64,000 bases of DNA, from positions 1-64,000 of the forward strand of contig CACYWW010000001.1 in the NCBI GenBank assembly GCA_902778145.1, given 5' to 3'. A program made the translations under genes and the position numbers. This DNA is from an uncultured Ruminococcus sp. Lineage in GTDB: Bacteria > Bacillota > Clostridia > Oscillospirales > CAG-272. Below, piece by piece: positions 36,001 through 41,613 of this stretch; the first letter of the stretch is position 1, and each line of letters opens with the position of its first letter. Below the pieces are notes generated by a model. It had not been told where the DNA came from. It saw only the letters and a program-made list of their open reading frames with translations, and did not search any database.

Positions 36001-38949
36001 GGCAATAATGTCGTCACCTTCAAAGTCCAGCCCTACGTCATCCATATTGAGCTTATGGAGAACGGTGTAGAGGATCTCCGTGGATCGGTCATATACGGGA
36101 AGTTTTTCATTCTCAGGGCGGCTCTCGAAGACCTTACCCGGCTGAGACGCGGAGACGTTCGGGTCTTCTTTTTCAGCGAAGTCGTATATCTTGACCTTGA
36201 CTTCCTCCGGCATTTTTTCATCGTAGATTGTTACCGTCCTGTCGGTGGCAATATGCGCGACAGTCTTGAAATCTCCGTTTTCGGTTTCAAGTCTGTTCCA
36301 GACCGTAATCCCGTTGCCGAGATGTCCGAATCCGAGATCGTAGCCGGAGGTATTCGGAACTTCGCTGAACACTCTCGTCCCGTCAGCTCCGAACTCTGCT
36401 TCGTGTTCATTGATTGCCCGTTCCGCTTCATGATCGGTTTCGTCGGGAACAGTCGGTTCCTCAACAATGACAAGGTGTTTATCGTTCAGCGGGTTTTCTG
36501 ACGCTTTACGAAAAAACTCCTCTCTCGGCATATCTTGTGTGAGAATCGGAAACTCCGGGTCGAACAGAACAACGGGATCGTCAAGCCCGAGGATCTCATA
36601 CTCTTTACTGCCGATATACACCTTATCTCCGAGAGAAAAGCGAAGCTCTTTCTTTGGTTCGGGAGGAGGATTTTTCTCGTCCTCAGTCAGTTCAAAGTCT
36701 TTCGCTATATCCGTTTCATCCAGTTCGTCAAGAAGTTCCTGCGCTCTGTCTGTCAGGTGTGTGTTTTCCGCTATGACACGTTCAAGAATCTCCCGAATGG
36801 CAGGAAGAACGAAAACATCGGGATTTCTTCCGTATCCACGGTTTACTCGCTCACCTTGCCCGAAAAGGCTTGCAAATTCGCGGGAGGTATAACGGTCGAT
36901 GATTACGATGTCGTTGTTTATCTGCGTTTCATAGTCGTTGAAGTCTTCAACGAGAGAGTTGAAACGACCCGCAAACTGATACCGTCTTTCGCGTTCCTCC
37001 TTTTCGGCAAGATATGCGGGGTAAGCCGCTTTCTCGGCTTTGTTCAGATACCTGTCGGCAGCGATGAGTTCACCGATGCGCTTTGCGACCTTGTTCCAGG
37101 GAAGAAGAACCTTCAAATCGCCTTTGCGAAGCTCGATACCTTTGCCGTCGTGCTGTTCCCAATATCCGCTTTCCGGGATCGGATCGGAATAGCCGCCGAT
37201 ACCGTATTCGTTTTTCAAAAAGTTGACGTTTTTCTCGGCAGACTCCTGTTTCTGAAACTGCTCGTAGATCCGCATCTTTCCTTCACTGACGCCGCTTCCT
37301 CTTGTGAGAACATGGTCGATAGCAGCCTGCGGGATAGAAAGCTCGGTTTTCTTCTGCTCGGCTTGGCTGTCAATAAATCGAAGCTGTCCGTCTTCGGAAA
37401 TAATGTCTTTTTCTTCATTGGTAAGCCAAGTATCAAGAAGAATCTGTCCTTCGATAGCGTCGGCGACTCTCCACCAGTGCAGGAAGTCCTCTTTATCCCG
37501 AGAAAGATAACTGCCGTGCCAAATGGTAAGAAGGTCGTCATAAGCACGGTATCCGACGCGCTCACCGTTATCGAGAATATGCTCGACGTAGGTGTTGTCA
37601 AAGAAAGTCTTAATGAAATCGCCGCGCTCTCTTCGGTCCATGTGGACCTCAAAAAACGCGGCAATCTCTTTTCGGTGGTCTTTTAATGCAAGGCAGTTGC
37701 GAAGCAGTTCATTCTTTGCGTCCGGCGCGTAGTAATACGGTATCTCGCTCCGGGCGTTAAAGTCGTGACCGCTTAGTTGTAAACGAGTTGGTTCAGAACG
37801 ATCTCCTCCGCCGACGCTTTCAGCGAGTTCATCATCTGAACCCACTTCATCTGATCGGTCTTCTTCATCTTCTCGTCTACTCCCTGAGCCATCGCCATCT
37901 GTCTGGTCAGGCGTTCCACTTCCTCCGTCGCCTCCCGGTCTATCTGTTCGAGATGGTTGTTCAGGCTGCCGGACATCTGCATCCCGCTGAATATCGCTTT
38001 CTTTTGGTCTCGCAGATACCGGAACCGAAGCATCCCATATTTCCCGATCTTCGGGCTCTCCGGCGCTTCGAGGTTTGGAAGAAGGTAATCGCCCTCCGGT
38101 CTGTAGGTCAGTTCCATGTTCATCGCTCCTTTCGGTGTTTTTCTTTTCGCCTATATTATCCGTCGTTTTCTGTTTTTCTGCAAATGTGCGATTTTGTCTT
38201 TCGTCACGCACGGCTGATCTTACGGTCGCTTCGATCTCACGAAGCACCATTTCGGAAATATCGCTCGACGCGCCGCCGATGATATTCATCGTCTCCGGAG
38301 TGTTGAAGTCCGTGATATTCGAGAACTCGTCCGCTTCATACAGATCGAAAGCGTTGATACCGCATCTCGTCAGGACTTGAAAAGCAACGCTGTCTATGAG
38401 CAGGTCGCGAAACTCACGCTCAAGGTTGTCTCCGTCGAGATCTTCGAGCAGACTGCCATAGCGTACCTGTTCGAGCTGGGCGAAATAGTCGTAGTAGTTG
38501 TCCTGCACGATCATTTCCGCAAAACGGGTCAGCGTACCGACGAAATCCGTCTTTTCTTCGACGGAGCCGAAGCTGTTCTCAAGCGCGTCAAGCACCTGTT
38601 CGCCATACCGATCTTCGTATTTCCACAGCCGTACCTCATAGCCGTATCTGCTGTTGGTGTCGGCGATATCGAAAACGTGGCGGAGCTTATACGGAATATC
38701 CCGGTCAACGAGCAGAGTGATACCTTTGGTTCCTTTGTTGACCCATCTTCCGAGCTTATTCCACGTTTCGATCTCCGCACAAGCAGTAGCGGAAGGCTTC
38801 TGCGCATAGATAAGGACCTGATCCGCGAAGCTGTATTTGTAGTTGTTCGCCGCCGTTCTGAGAAAATCCATATATGTCTTCGGCTCACTGGCGATCTCTT
38901 TTGCCGTGTAAGCCGATAATTCCAATGTCAGATTATACTTACTCGGCAT
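30085..38949 (-). CDS. Giant N6-methylase/SNF2-type helicase fusion protein (2954 aa)
   Basis: Visible domains in order: an ArdC-like N-terminal region (FADQVLIYAQKPSATACAEI, 1-140); a low-complexity R/D/E/G/S/P-rich linker at about 275-395; a MutS domain I-like segment (GAIVLYRIGDFYEIMGDDAE, about 1045-1105); an adenine-methylase fold with LEPSCGIGNFMG (about 1478) and GNVPFGD in place of NPPY (about 1543); a helicase with HVVGAGKT (about 2156), FIDEAHYYKN (about 2315) and REGRIIRQG (about 2645); then a coiled coil. It probably modifies or remodels incoming DNA against host restriction. The methylase active site is altered, so catalysis is uncertain. The linker DNA also encodes tnpV in another frame. 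Confidence 0.88.
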   Translation of the reverse strand: MPSKYNLTLELSAYTAKEIASEPKTYMDFLRTAANNYKYSFADQVLIYAQKPSATACAEIETWNKLGRWVNKGTKGITLLVDRDIPYKLRHVFDIADTNSRYGYEVRLWKYEDRYGEQVLDALENSFGSVEEKTDFVGTLTRFAEMIVQDNYYDYFAQLEQVRYGSLLEDLDGDNLEREFRDLLIDSVAFQVLTRCGINAFDLYEADEFSNITDFNTPETMNIIGGASSDISEMVLREIEATVRSAVRDERQNRTFAEKQKTTDNIGEKKNTERSDEHGTDLQTGGRLPSSKPRSAGEPEDREIWDASVPVSARPKESDIQRDADVRQPEQPSRTDRPGGDGGSGTPDQTDGDGSGSRREDEEDRSDEVGSDDELAESVGGGDRSEPTRLQLSGHDFNARSEIPYYYAPDAKNELLRNCLALKDHRKEIAAFFEVHMDRRERGDFIKTFFDNTYVEHILDNGERVGYRAYDDLLTIWHGSYLSRDKEDFLHWWRVADAIEGQILLDTWLTNEEKDIISEDGQLRFIDSQAEQKKTELSIPQAAIDHVLTRGSGVSEGKMRIYEQFQKQESAEKNVNFLKNEYGIGGYSDPIPESGYWEQHDGKGIELRKGDLKVLLPWNKVAKRIGELIAADRYLNKAEKAAYPAYLAEKEERERRYQFAGRFNSLVEDFNDYETQINNDIVIIDRYTSREFASLFGQGERVNRGYGRNPDVFVLPAIREILERVIAENTHLTDRAQELLDELDETDIAKDFELTEDEKNPPPEPKKELRFSLGDKVYIGSKEYEILGLDDPVVLFDPEFPILTQDMPREEFFRKASENPLNDKHLVIVEEPTVPDETDHEAERAINEHEAEFGADGTRVFSEVPNTSGYDLGFGHLGNGITVWNRLETENGDFKTVAHIATDRTVTIYDEKMPEEVKVKIYDFAEKEDPNVSASQPGKVFESRPENEKLPVYDRSTEILYTVLHKLNMDDVGLDFEGDDIIAFDDDYQWKGKDFFRFLIDECFVFEDGGRVTGIDDKLLADFTALAAHNGVLVVDNRYYKPWREYLQAKFDEPGAIVLYRIGDFYEIMGDDAEKVAGSLSLHLGSRSYLLDRRIPMCGFPAHKLDAYVDMLHDRGHDVVLFEDGKGERLNSPYKDNPIDTMPVARIDVLDENGEVEISTDFTDESAFLRNVFEENERGTKMRVVLYRDNNGRTIPTNFVEEMKPPYPTYEFVDSPFVLQNQEDDLVRAERLINEYSQKEFGQAAYFGDIHSVGLAYTTITDEDLEIQVTANLKEPSIDKYIAGVLVERQLFDSLREMCDFLEDLDFNELTDYTDEQIEVAKSQGKQAEPEKAEAPLAPPPQKVKRDLAPHILYPEIKSDYRSNFRIENDDIGVGTPLERFHHNIMAIQLLHKLEDEHRLADTNEQRILSDYVGWGGLADFFKEDHPHYNELRAVLSDDELDSARASTLTAFYTPPVVIKAIYQTLENMGFKNGNILEPSCGIGNFMGLIPGSMSESKIYGVELDSITGRIAQQLYQKNNIAVQGFETTELPDSFFDASIGNVPFGDFKVLDKRYDKNNFLIHDYFFAKTLDKVRPGGVIAFITSHGTMDKENPSVRKYIAQRADLLGAIRLPNNTFKDAAGTEVTADILFLQKRDRLVDIEPDWVHLGTDENGITMNQYFIDNPDMIVGEMQMISGPHGDTPACIAYEDESLSDGLNEAIQNIHAEFTEVEFDDLVDEGVDNSIPADPSVRNFSYSVVDGKVYYRVNSRMNPVDVSVTAENRIKGMIRLRDCVRQLIEYQIEDWPDDMIAAKQKELNDIYDDFSKKYGLINSRANNSAFSQDSAYYLLTSLENLDDEGNFVGKADMFSKRTIRQKVIVTSVDTASEALALSLAEKTKVDMPYMCELTGKTEEEIAEELKGVIFLNPMYGYGDNIEPKYLPADEYLSGNIREKLEWAKRSAELYPDDYTVNVQALEQVMPKDLSASEISVRLGSTWIPVDDVNNFMWELFGTPWWQRRNISVHFASYTGEWSIDGKSYDRGNVKVYNTYGTGRVNGYKILEETLNLRDVRVFDYIEDENGKRTPVLNKKETAIAQGKQQLIKEAFAEWIWKDPDRRTRLCKLYNEKFNSTRPREYDGSHLNFVGMNPEITLRPHQVNAIAHILYGGNTLLAHVVGAGKTYEMVAAAQESKRLGLCRKSLFVVPNHLTEQWASEYLQLYPSANILVATKKDFETKNRKKFCGRIATGDYDAIIIGHSQFEKIPMSVERQIAMLEQQEREILQGIEELRRNRGENFSIKAMEKARKSIKQKLEKLNDQSRKDDVVTFEELGVDRLFIDEAHYYKNLAAFTKMRNVGGISQTEAMKSSDLYMKCRYLDELTGGRGVVFATGTPISNSMVEMYTMQKYLQYGTLARNDLVHFDSWASTFGETVTAIELAPEGNGYRAKTRFAKFYNLPELMSMFKEVADVQTADMLHLPVPKANYHNIALKPSDHQKEMVEGLSERAERVRNRMVNSSEDNMLCITNDGRKLALDQRLLNDMLPDSDTGKVSACAENVYEIWKRTEADRCTQLVFCDLSTPKGDGSFNVYDDLKAKLIAKGIPDSEIAFVHSAETETKKKELFGKVRSGQIRVLIGSTQKMGAGTNVQKKLIALHHLDCPWRPADLQQREGRIIRQGNDNPEVEIYTYVTENTFDSYLYQLVESKQKFIGQIMTSKSPVRSAEDVDEQALSYAEIKALCTGNPHIKEKMDLDIDVARLKLLKANHLSQHYALEDKILKEIPQQIASLEQRIAGYKSDIAHAGANTHPNDDGFSPMVIKGETFTDKKAAGTELLAACKTMTNPEPVKIGSYRGLEMELFFDTFSREYKITLKNELRHTTPLGTDIFGNNQRLDNLIASFPEKQTACENQLENEKVQLENAKAELDKPFVHEEELKTKSARLAELNAMLDLNKKDNEIVDNDREDEIEDPVRKREERDDR
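37773..38117 (-). CDS. tnpV: TnpV-like protein encoded inside the giant gene, in another frame
   Basis: This 114-aa protein has the full TnpV pattern: MELTYRPEGDYLLPNL, IGKYGMLRFRYLRDQKKAIF, LNNHLEQIDREATEEVERL, TDQMKWVQMMNSLKASAEEIV, ending NQLVY. ATG 38117 has AAAGGAG 8 nt upstream, and a promoter with the shared 16-bp element lies just before it. The gene lies wholly within the 2954-aa gene on the same strand in a different frame. It coincides with that protein's low-complexity linker, as expected if the linker is the by-product of the TnpV frame. TnpV is known from Tn4451-type elements; its function is not established. Confidence 0.8.
   Translation of the reverse strand: MELTYRPEGDYLLPNLEAPESPKIGKYGMLRFRYLRDQKKAIFSGMQMSGSLNNHLEQIDREATEEVERLTRQMAMAQGVDEKMKKTDQMKWVQMMNSLKASAEEIVLNQLVYN
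38155..38195 (-). promoter_or_regulatory. Internal promoter before tnpV with shared 16-bp element (copy 3)
   Basis: AAAATCGCACATTTGC (38195-38180) overlaps a -35 TTGCAG (38183-38178). A -10 GATAAT follows after 17 nt (38160-38155), 37 nt before tnpV. It lies inside the giant gene, where it encodes NRTFA. Confidence 0.6.
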
Positions 38950-38962
38950 TGTATTTCTCCTT

Positions 38963-39280
38963 TCAGTTCAGTTTAATAGTAATTTCCATCGGTCGATTAG
39001 CACTTGCATATAGCAGCCCCGTCCGAGCATTTGACACAGCGGTCACCAGGCAGTTCAGCCTGCCGACCGTTTGATTGATTTCAGTCTGTGATTCTGCGAA
39101 ATAGTAACCGTTCTCATCACTGCAGATGGGATACCCCTGTTGACGTAGTTTGGCTACGTTGCGCCTGATATTTCTTCCATCGAGGCGAAAAATGTGCTGA
39201 AGCTCGCGGCTGAGTACAGCGTTCTCCCTGCCTTTGTGAAACTCTCTGAGATATTCGCAGATTTCTTCTTTTTTGCTCAT
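38963..39280 (-). CDS. Winged-helix-type DNA-binding protein
   Basis: This is a 105-aa protein. Residues 1-60 form a helix-turn-helix with wing (VLSRELQHIFRLDGRNIRRNVAKLRQ, then GYPICSDENGYYFAES). The C-terminal helix may dimerise. It starts 6 bp after the 179-aa gene and ends 13 bp before the giant gene, so it probably regulates or accompanies that operon. A phage-type HTH regulator is the closest description. Confidence 0.7.
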   Translation of the reverse strand: MSKKEEICEYLREFHKGRENAVLSRELQHIFRLDGRNIRRNVAKLRQQGYPICSDENGYYFAESQTEINQTVGRLNCLVTAVSNARTGLLYASANRPMEITIKLN

Positions 39281-39286
39281 ACTGTT

Positions 39287-39826
39287 TTACCTCACATATT
39301 CTCTTTCTCTCTGCAGGAACTCCCAACCGTACACTTTTCCAATCTCGTCCCCGAGACGACGAGTAATACGAGTGATGTCCCTGCGCGTCGCCTGTCCGTG
39401 ATAGATCTTCCATTTGAGGTTTTCGATCTGCTCTTGGCTGACGCCGTCCTTATACGTCCGATAAAGGTAATGATTTGTACCGTCGTGATGAATCGAGTCA
39501 CAGCGCAGGTCGCCGTTCTTATCCACGAACCATTTTGAATAGTCATTTTCGTCATATAAACAGTCTCGAATGTTTCCGCTTTTGATCTCCTTGTATCCCA
39601 TTCTTCGTCCGTTCCAGAGCCCCAAATCGGCAATTATGATGATAGGTCTTGACAGTTGAATATTCAGATTGATTCGCTCATCCGCTAGGTAATCGTTGTT
39701 GATCTCATACATAAGTTGAATACGTTCATCTTCTGAAAGATCCGGATGCTCTGCTTCGAGGTCGTCTTTCCAGTCGTCGTAGTTCAGGTCGTAGTTCGAC
39801 CATATCAAATGGTCTGTCTTTTCCAT
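39287..39826 (-). CDS. Hypothetical ICE protein (LIWSNYDLNYDDWKDD family)
   Basis: This 179-aa acidic-then-basic protein shows MEKTDHLIWSNYDLNYDDWK, PIIIIADLGLWNGRRMGYK, CDSIHHDGTNHYLYR and ITRRLGDEIGKVYG. I recall similar uncharacterised proteins in Oscillospiraceae elements and phages. ATG 39826 has GGAGGGAG upstream and overlaps the zinc-ribbon gene by about 100 bp. No function can be assigned. Confidence 0.65.
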   Translation of the reverse strand: MEKTDHLIWSNYDLNYDDWKDDLEAEHPDLSEDERIQLMYEINNDYLADERINLNIQLSRPIIIIADLGLWNGRRMGYKEIKSGNIRDCLYDENDYSKWFVDKNGDLRCDSIHHDGTNHYLYRTYKDGVSQEQIENLKWKIYHGQATRRDITRITRRLGDEIGKVYGWEFLQREREYVR

Positions 39827-39926
39827 CGTGCTCTCCCTCCTTATTCATATATTTAGCCTCGCAAATAGGGCAGACCATTCTGCCCTCAGGAACATATTCG
39901 CCGCAGCATACACAGGTATCGATCAT
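39726..39926 (-). CDS. Small zinc-ribbon protein
   Basis: This 66-aa protein has two CxxC knuckles (CVCCGEYVPEGRMVCPIC), a typical rubredoxin-like zinc ribbon, and a basic arginine-rich tail (RRLERRPRSRASGSFRR). The tail is encoded in the part overlapping the next gene. It may bind nucleic acid. The start overlaps the upstream stop (ATGA). Confidence 0.6.
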   Translation of the reverse strand: MIDTCVCCGEYVPEGRMVCPICEAKYMNKEGEHDGKDRPFDMVELRPELRRLERRPRSRASGSFRR

Positions 39927-40864
39927 CGTTCATACTCCCTTTCGTCCCTCACTCGCTTCAGCATATTCCCTTCTGTGTCGTAATGTCTCGGATCCGCCCC
40001 AGACGTGTTAAAGCCGTAAAGCGAGCCCCAGTACATAGCGGCTGCCTGAGCTTTTGTTACACCGAGTTTTTGATTGTATTCTTCAACGAACTCGCGGCTC
40101 TCTGCCGTGCCTTTCGTGGGAATATCCGTCTTGTAGAATCCGGTTTCGCCTTTTTTGACTATGATGATCTCTCCGGTTTCCGCATGGACCGCATAACACT
40201 GTTCTGGCAGATCCGAACGAAGCGGTACTACTTTGTTCCCGTTCGCCTCCATGATTTCGGCAAATTCCGCCACATGATAAATGCTGCTTCCGGCTTCGAA
40301 ATGGTAGTCATCCACGTATCGACAGGTGCGTTCCGCGCTTTCTCCGTCCGGGTAGGTAATACGAATCCATTCGCCGTCCGGAATGCGGAACAGTTCCTTA
40401 TAATGCGAATTGACAAAGCGAATACCGCGCTCTGCTTGCCTGATATGATCGTCGAGCCAGTCACGTCGATAGCAGTAGCAATACAGGTTGTACTCACCTT
40501 TATTCGGATTCAACCGCAGCAAATAGGCATATTTCTCGGTATCCACTCGGACGCCGTAGTACTCTTCTTCTGTCTGCATTTTGCTCTGCGGGTTGGAATA
40601 GCAGTATTTGGATAGCGCGGAACGGTTATGGAGAATATCGCCTTCTTCACGTAGCGAATTGATCACTTCGTCAAATTCGTCTTTAAACTCCTGTGTTTTC
40701 AGGTCCTTTCGCCAGTCGTTCCAGGAACTGAAAAAACCGTTGCCGTCGGTATCCATATCGGCTCGCAGATAACCTATGAGGCCTGTTTGTGCACAGAGTT
40801 GGGAACTCTGCTGAAAGGTATATTTGTCTTCTACTTGCGTCATAGCTCTCTTCTCAAAATCCAT
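39923..40864 (-). CDS. Hypothetical ICE protein, large-polyvalent-protein-like
   Basis: This 313-aa protein includes YCYRRDWLDDHIRQAERGIRFV, FRIPDGEWIRITYPDGE, TCRYVDDYHFEAG and AQAAAMYWGSLYGFNTSGADP. The middle resembles domains often found in polyvalent phage and ICE proteins, but I cannot name it with certainty. It is coupled to the zinc-ribbon gene by an ATGA overlap. The function is unknown. Confidence 0.6.
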   Translation of the reverse strand: MDFEKRAMTQVEDKYTFQQSSQLCAQTGLIGYLRADMDTDGNGFFSSWNDWRKDLKTQEFKDEFDEVINSLREEGDILHNRSALSKYCYSNPQSKMQTEEEYYGVRVDTEKYAYLLRLNPNKGEYNLYCYCYRRDWLDDHIRQAERGIRFVNSHYKELFRIPDGEWIRITYPDGESAERTCRYVDDYHFEAGSSIYHVAEFAEIMEANGNKVVPLRSDLPEQCYAVHAETGEIIIVKKGETGFYKTDIPTKGTAESREFVEEYNQKLGVTKAQAAAMYWGSLYGFNTSGADPRHYDTEGNMLKRVRDEREYER

Positions 40865-40867
40865 TGT

Positions 40868-41482
40868 TCATCTTGCCTCCCTTACTTCTTTTTCCGTTTC
40901 CGGATGCCTTTCTTTGTGTTTCTCATATCCGTCTTTTGCCCAGGCGGGAAGCTGCTCCTGCGGAATCGTTCCGAGAATATCCTGCCGGTAAAAGCTCGTT
41001 TGAACTCCGTCAAACAATCTTGTGCAATAGCAGGTACGTCCCCTCGACTTGGGAGATGCACCGAAGCCTCCCGTACATACGTAAAGCTGACGCGGAGATC
41101 GCTGAAATTCCGGTCTCAGCACGTCAGCGCGGATCACGATGATTTGACCGTTCAGGTTGGAATCCTCTTTTATCGGGATGCAATCTCTTTTTGTCAGTGG
41201 GTCGTCGTTTCCGACGATCTTCTGCTCGTCCTCGATCATCTTTTGTGTTTCCTCCGCCTTCTCTGAAATGCGGTCTCCGTAAACCGAAAGAATGTCCGGA
41301 TAGCTGTCGCTCGCCATGCAATCAAAGCCGCGCTCGGTGAAGCCGTTGTTCTCCACATAAGCACATATATAACGCTCGCTCGCAGGCGCGTTTTTGTTCT
41401 CCGCAACGACGATTTCATGATCTCCGATCCACACACTTTGGAGCACTTCATAATCGCCGAGCATTCTCTTTTCTTTCTCCAT
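40868..41482 (-). CDS. Hypothetical ICE protein
   Basis: This 204-aa soluble protein includes VWIGDHEIVVAENKNAPASE, RYICAYVENNGFTERGFDC and PRQLYVCTGGFGASPKSRG. It has no recognised motif. The ATG at 41482 is chosen because GGAGG lies 5 nt upstream; ATG 41494 is possible. It ends 3 bp before the 313-aa gene. A GC-rich hairpin precedes it. Confidence 0.6.
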   Translation of the reverse strand: MEKEKRMLGDYEVLQSVWIGDHEIVVAENKNAPASERYICAYVENNGFTERGFDCMASDSYPDILSVYGDRISEKAEETQKMIEDEQKIVGNDDPLTKRDCIPIKEDSNLNGQIIVIRADVLRPEFQRSPRQLYVCTGGFGASPKSRGRTCYCTRLFDGVQTSFYRQDILGTIPQEQLPAWAKDGYEKHKERHPETEKEVREAR

Positions 41483-41498
41483 TTCTTCCTCCATAGGT

Positions 41499-41524
41499 TC
41501 GGGCGGCGCTTTCGCACCGCCCGA
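41499..41524 (-). terminator. GC-rich hairpin after the secreted-protein/TM-peptide pair
   Basis: TCGGGCGG pairs with CCGCCCGA, with an inner GC stem, between the 27-aa peptide and the 204-aa gene. No T-run follows, so it could reduce readthrough or cap the upstream message. Confidence 0.45.
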
Positions 41525-41529
41525 CGTCG

Positions 41530-41613
41530 TTATTTCTTCTTTTTTCTCGACCTCAGAAAAATGAAGCCGAAAATGATAAAGCCAATCAGTAATACCGTTA
41601 ACGCGATCTTCAC
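41530..41613 (-). CDS. 27-aa single-membrane-segment peptide coupled to the secreted protein
   Basis: GTG 41613 overlaps the TGA of the 988-aa gene (GTGA) and has GGAGA 8 nt upstream. The peptide is one hydrophobic helix (ALTVLLIGFIIFGFIFL) with a basic end RSRKKKK, exactly the form of a C-terminal membrane anchor. It may be a separate small protein, or the true anchor of the 988-aa protein joined by ribosomal frameshifting or separated by an indel. Confidence 0.55.
   Translation of the reverse strand: MKIALTVLLIGFIIFGFIFLRSRKKKK

Noticed and set aside
34666-36501. Long plus-strand open frame (611 codons)
   Set aside because: It is antisense to the giant methylase/helicase gene, with no Shine-Dalgarno and no recognisable domain.
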